Source of the DNA: DASZZV01 sp035544835
Lineage (GTDB): Bacteria > Acidobacteriota > Thermoanaerobaculia > Gp7-AA8
Length of the DNA stretch: 7,040 nucleotides
Direction of reading: 5' to 3'
NCBI GenBank assembly: GCA_035544835.1
Contig: DASZZV010000205.1
Span: 1-7,040 of the forward strand
A program made the position numbers and the translations under genes. Within the stretch, counting starts at the first letter, position 1. The number at the start of each line of letters is the position of its first letter. Below the pieces are notes generated by a model. The model saw only the letters and a program-made list of their open reading frames with translations. It did no database searches and had not been told where the DNA came from. Positions 5,149-7,040 of the stretch are shown piece after piece.

Positions 5149-7040
5149 CTACTGGACGGTCACTCGAACTGTTTTCGTGATGGTGCCCCCATTGCCGTTC
5201 ACGGTCAAAGTGTAGGTGGTCGTGACATAGATTGGGTACGTTAGGAAACCGCCCGTCTGCTGACGAGCAAGGGGACTGGTCGTACCGCCCGTCGGAGAGA
5301 GGGTCAGGGTGTTCGCGTTAGTGGTCGACCAGTATAGTGTCACCCGTCCTCCGCTGCTGATCGTGGCAGTAGTCCCCGAGCCATTGACGGTGAAGGATGC
5401 GGTTGGCAGCGGATAGTTTCCGATAGTAACGACAGTGGCAGCTGATGTTCCGATGTTTCCGGCTGCGTCGTACGCCTTTGAGGTCAGGGTGTGACCACCA
5501 TTGGATGACGACGTCGTGTACCAAACCCAAGAATACGGAGGCGAAGTGACGGAGGCCTGAAGGACACTATCCAAGTAGAACTCTACTCTCGAAACTCCCA
5601 CATTGTCGCTAGCGGAAGCCGTTACAGTAGGCCCCCCGGAAACTGTTGCCCCATACGCGGGCGACGTGATACCCGTTGTTGGCGGCTGCGTGTCCGAGGT
5701 CCCGTTGCTTACGGTCACAGTCGTAGTTGTCGAACTACCTGCGTTCGCCGCTGCGTCGTAAGCTTTTGAAACGAGCGCATGCGACCCGTTGCTTGCAGAG
5801 GTTGTATTCCACGAAAACGAGTAGGGAGCGCTCGTGTCGGTGGCGATAAGGGCTCCGTCAAGGTAGAACTCGACCCGTGCTACAGTGTTGTTGTCTGAGG
5901 CCGTGGCGGTGACGGTGGTTGTCCCAGCGACGCTTGTCCCGTTCGTTGGCGCCGTGATCGCGGTCGTGGGGGCTGTCGTGTCGACGTTGTTGACAGTAAC
6001 CGAGATGGTTGCCGATGTTCCGATGTTTCCGGCTGCGTCATATGCCTTTGACACGAGCGTGTACGTCGTATTCACGGCAAGCGTGGTATCCCAACTCCAC
6101 GCGTACGGGGAAACCGTGTCGGTATTGGCGAGTGCGCCGTCGAGGTAGAACTCGACCCTTGTAACACCGCTGTTGTCTGAGGCGGTGGCGGTCACTGTCG
6201 TTGTTCCCGCGACGGTTGCCCCAGCAGTTGGAGCCGGGATCGCGGTGGTGGGCGATTGATTGTCGACTGTGAAGGTGACTGGGTTGGAAGCGCCAACGTT
6301 GCCCGCAAGATCATATGCCTTCGAGGTGAGTGTATGAACTCCATTTGCAACAGTGGTTGTGTCAATGTTCCAAATGTGCCTATCGGTGTCGGTTCTCCCG
6401 AGCACGCCATCAAGGTAGAACTCGACCTTAAGTATGACCCCGACGTTATCAGAAGCGGAAGCGACAGCCATTGTGATGCCCGTGAGAATGGCGCCTTCGC
6501 TTGGCGAGATGATCGCTGTGACCGGCGGCGTGGTGTCGTGCCATGTGTAACAACCCGTCCCGCCTGCACTACAGGGCAGCTTTACGTCACCGTAGTATGT
6601 GTAGTCCTTGGCCCAGACGTCGATCATATGACCGCTGGTCTCCGGCGGTAACTGAAACGAGAAGCGGTGCGGCCAAAAGCCATTTGCATCGTGGCACTGA
6701 ACCAGGACGGCGTATTCGCTCGCGACCGTGGTTCTTACCGCTCCATACAATGTGCCGGTTGGTGTTGGTGCACTTTCCCTTAACTCCATCGAGATGGGTC
6801 TTACATCGTCTCGATCGCAGGTCCACCCAAAGGCAACCCCATTCCCGTTAATGGAATCCAGATAACCAATTGGATCATTCTCGTCCAATGGCATGTAACG
6901 AGGGTTATCACCGCCTGCTAACTCGGCCGTCCAGATGAATCCTTGAAGACCGTAGAAAACAGCCCTGCCGTCACCAAAAAAAGCATTCGCCTGCGCCGCG
7001 TTAAAAAGGCTGGCATCAAAGCTGTCCGATCGGTATGGGC
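5149..7040 (-). CDS. Secreted-type multidomain Ig-repeat protein, 5' end missing
   Basis: This is the C-terminal 629 residues of a larger protein. The frame is open to the window edge, so the ATG at 6894 (residue 49) is internal. Residues 1-57 (with FFGDGRAVFYGLQGFIW) belong to an upstream domain I cannot identify. Residues about 58-165 are a beta-sandwich module of the type that starts GYLD...GWTCD and recurs in bacterial extracellular proteins. Four Ig-like repeats of about 90 residues follow (6531-6259, 6258-5986, 5985-5695, 5694-5416), each with PPTT-I-P-GA-V, SDN-GV-RVEFYLD, and SKAYDAAGN; they fit the bacterial Ig-like Big_9-type group. The last roughly 88 residues are another beta-sandwich (VTLYWSTTNANTLTLSP). 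No LPxTG, PEP-CTERM or membrane anchor is seen at the C-terminus. A surface or secreted adhesin or enzyme accessory role is likely, but any catalytic domain would be off the window. Codon use is visibly more A/T-tolerant than in the neighbours. Confidence 0.85.
   Translation of the reverse strand, partial: PYRSDSFDASLFNAAQANAFFGDGRAVFYGLQGFIWTAELAGGDNPRYMPLDENDPIGYLDSINGNGVAFGWTCDRDDVRPISMELRESAPTPTGTLYGAVRTTVASEYAVLVQCHDANGFWPHRFSFQLPPETSGHMIDVWAKDYTYYGDVKLPCSAGGTGCYTWHDTTPPVTAIISPSEGAILTGITMAVASASDNVGVILKVEFYLDGVLGRTDTDRHIWNIDTTTVANGVHTLTSKAYDLAGNVGASNPVTFTVDNQSPTTAIPAPTAGATVAGTTTVTATASDNSGVTRVEFYLDGALANTDTVSPYAWSWDTTLAVNTTYTLVSKAYDAAGNIGTSATISVTVNNVDTTAPTTAITAPTNGTSVAGTTTVTATASDNNTVARVEFYLDGALIATDTSAPYSFSWNTTSASNGSHALVSKAYDAAANAGSSTTTTVTVSNGTSDTQPPTTGITSPAYGATVSGGPTVTASASDNVGVSRVEFYLDSVLQASVTSPPYSWVWYTTSSSNGGHTLTSKAYDAAGNIGTSAATVVTIGNYPLPTASFTVNGSGTTATISSGGRVTLYWSTTNANTLTLSPTGGTTSPLARQQTGGFLTYPIYVTTTYTLTVNGNGGTITKTVRVTVQ
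5416..6531 (-). repeat. Four tandem Ig-like coding repeats
   Basis: The four repeat units of the Ig-repeat gene are recognisable at the DNA level as well as in protein. The stretch encoding 'VEFYLDG' recurs near 5571, 5857, 6137 and 6408 with GGTAGAACTCGACC-type sequence (GTAGAACTCTACT in the 5571 copy). A 26-base block is identical at 5444-5469 and 6014-6039, in the second and fourth units. The unit nearest the N-terminus is the most diverged, with a one-residue insertion before VEFYLDG and a one-residue shortening before the DTT turn. Confidence 0.75.

Overview
The window is bacterial, GC-rich (roughly 60% G+C by eye), compactly coded, and has several repeat-bearing intergenic gaps. The lineage cannot be fixed from the sequence alone. 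The mix of a transaldolase/EF-hand fusion, a radical SAM/SPASM protein, a GT-C type membrane glycosyltransferase, a large secreted Ig-repeat protein and GC-rich palindromic intergenic repeats fits an environmental, Gram-negative-type bacterium. My guess is Acidobacteriota or a neighbouring phylum, with low confidence.

Layout from left to right. Bases 1-230 are intergenic, with a short dispersed-type repeat and a strong 17-position hairpin just downstream of the first gene. Bases 231-1400 (minus) encode transaldolase with two canonical EF-hand loops fused at its C-terminus. A clear Shine-Dalgarno places its start at 1400, well inside the longest open frame. Bases 1401-1579 form the divergent gap, mostly occupied by a near-perfect 32-base inverted repeat (31/32) built from a tandem 7-base unit. 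Bases 1580-2974 (plus) encode a radical SAM protein with a reduced SPASM-like C-terminus. Its only usable start, a TTG, lies inside the inverted repeat.

Bases 2975-3281 hold two related GC-rich palindromic elements in opposite orientation. Bases 3282-3701 and 3698-5065 (plus) are a two-gene, translationally coupled unit: a small membrane-anchored protein of unknown function and a polytopic GT39/ArnT-like glycosyltransferase. A hairpin at 5107-5136 separates this unit from a convergent gene. That gene, 5149-7040 (minus), is the C-terminal 629 residues of a secreted-type multidomain protein: an unidentified N-terminal piece, a beta-sandwich module, four Ig-like repeats and a C-terminal beta-sandwich. 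It runs off the right edge. The ATG at 6894 is internal, because the frame stays open to base 7040.

The genes do not form an obvious single pathway. Transaldolase is central carbon metabolism. The glycosyltransferase pair and the Ig-repeat protein concern the cell envelope or outside. The radical SAM substrate is unknown. I see no convincing new multi-gene system. The most distinctive points are the heptamer inverted repeat that supplies a start codon, the EF-hand fusion, and the paired palindromic elements.
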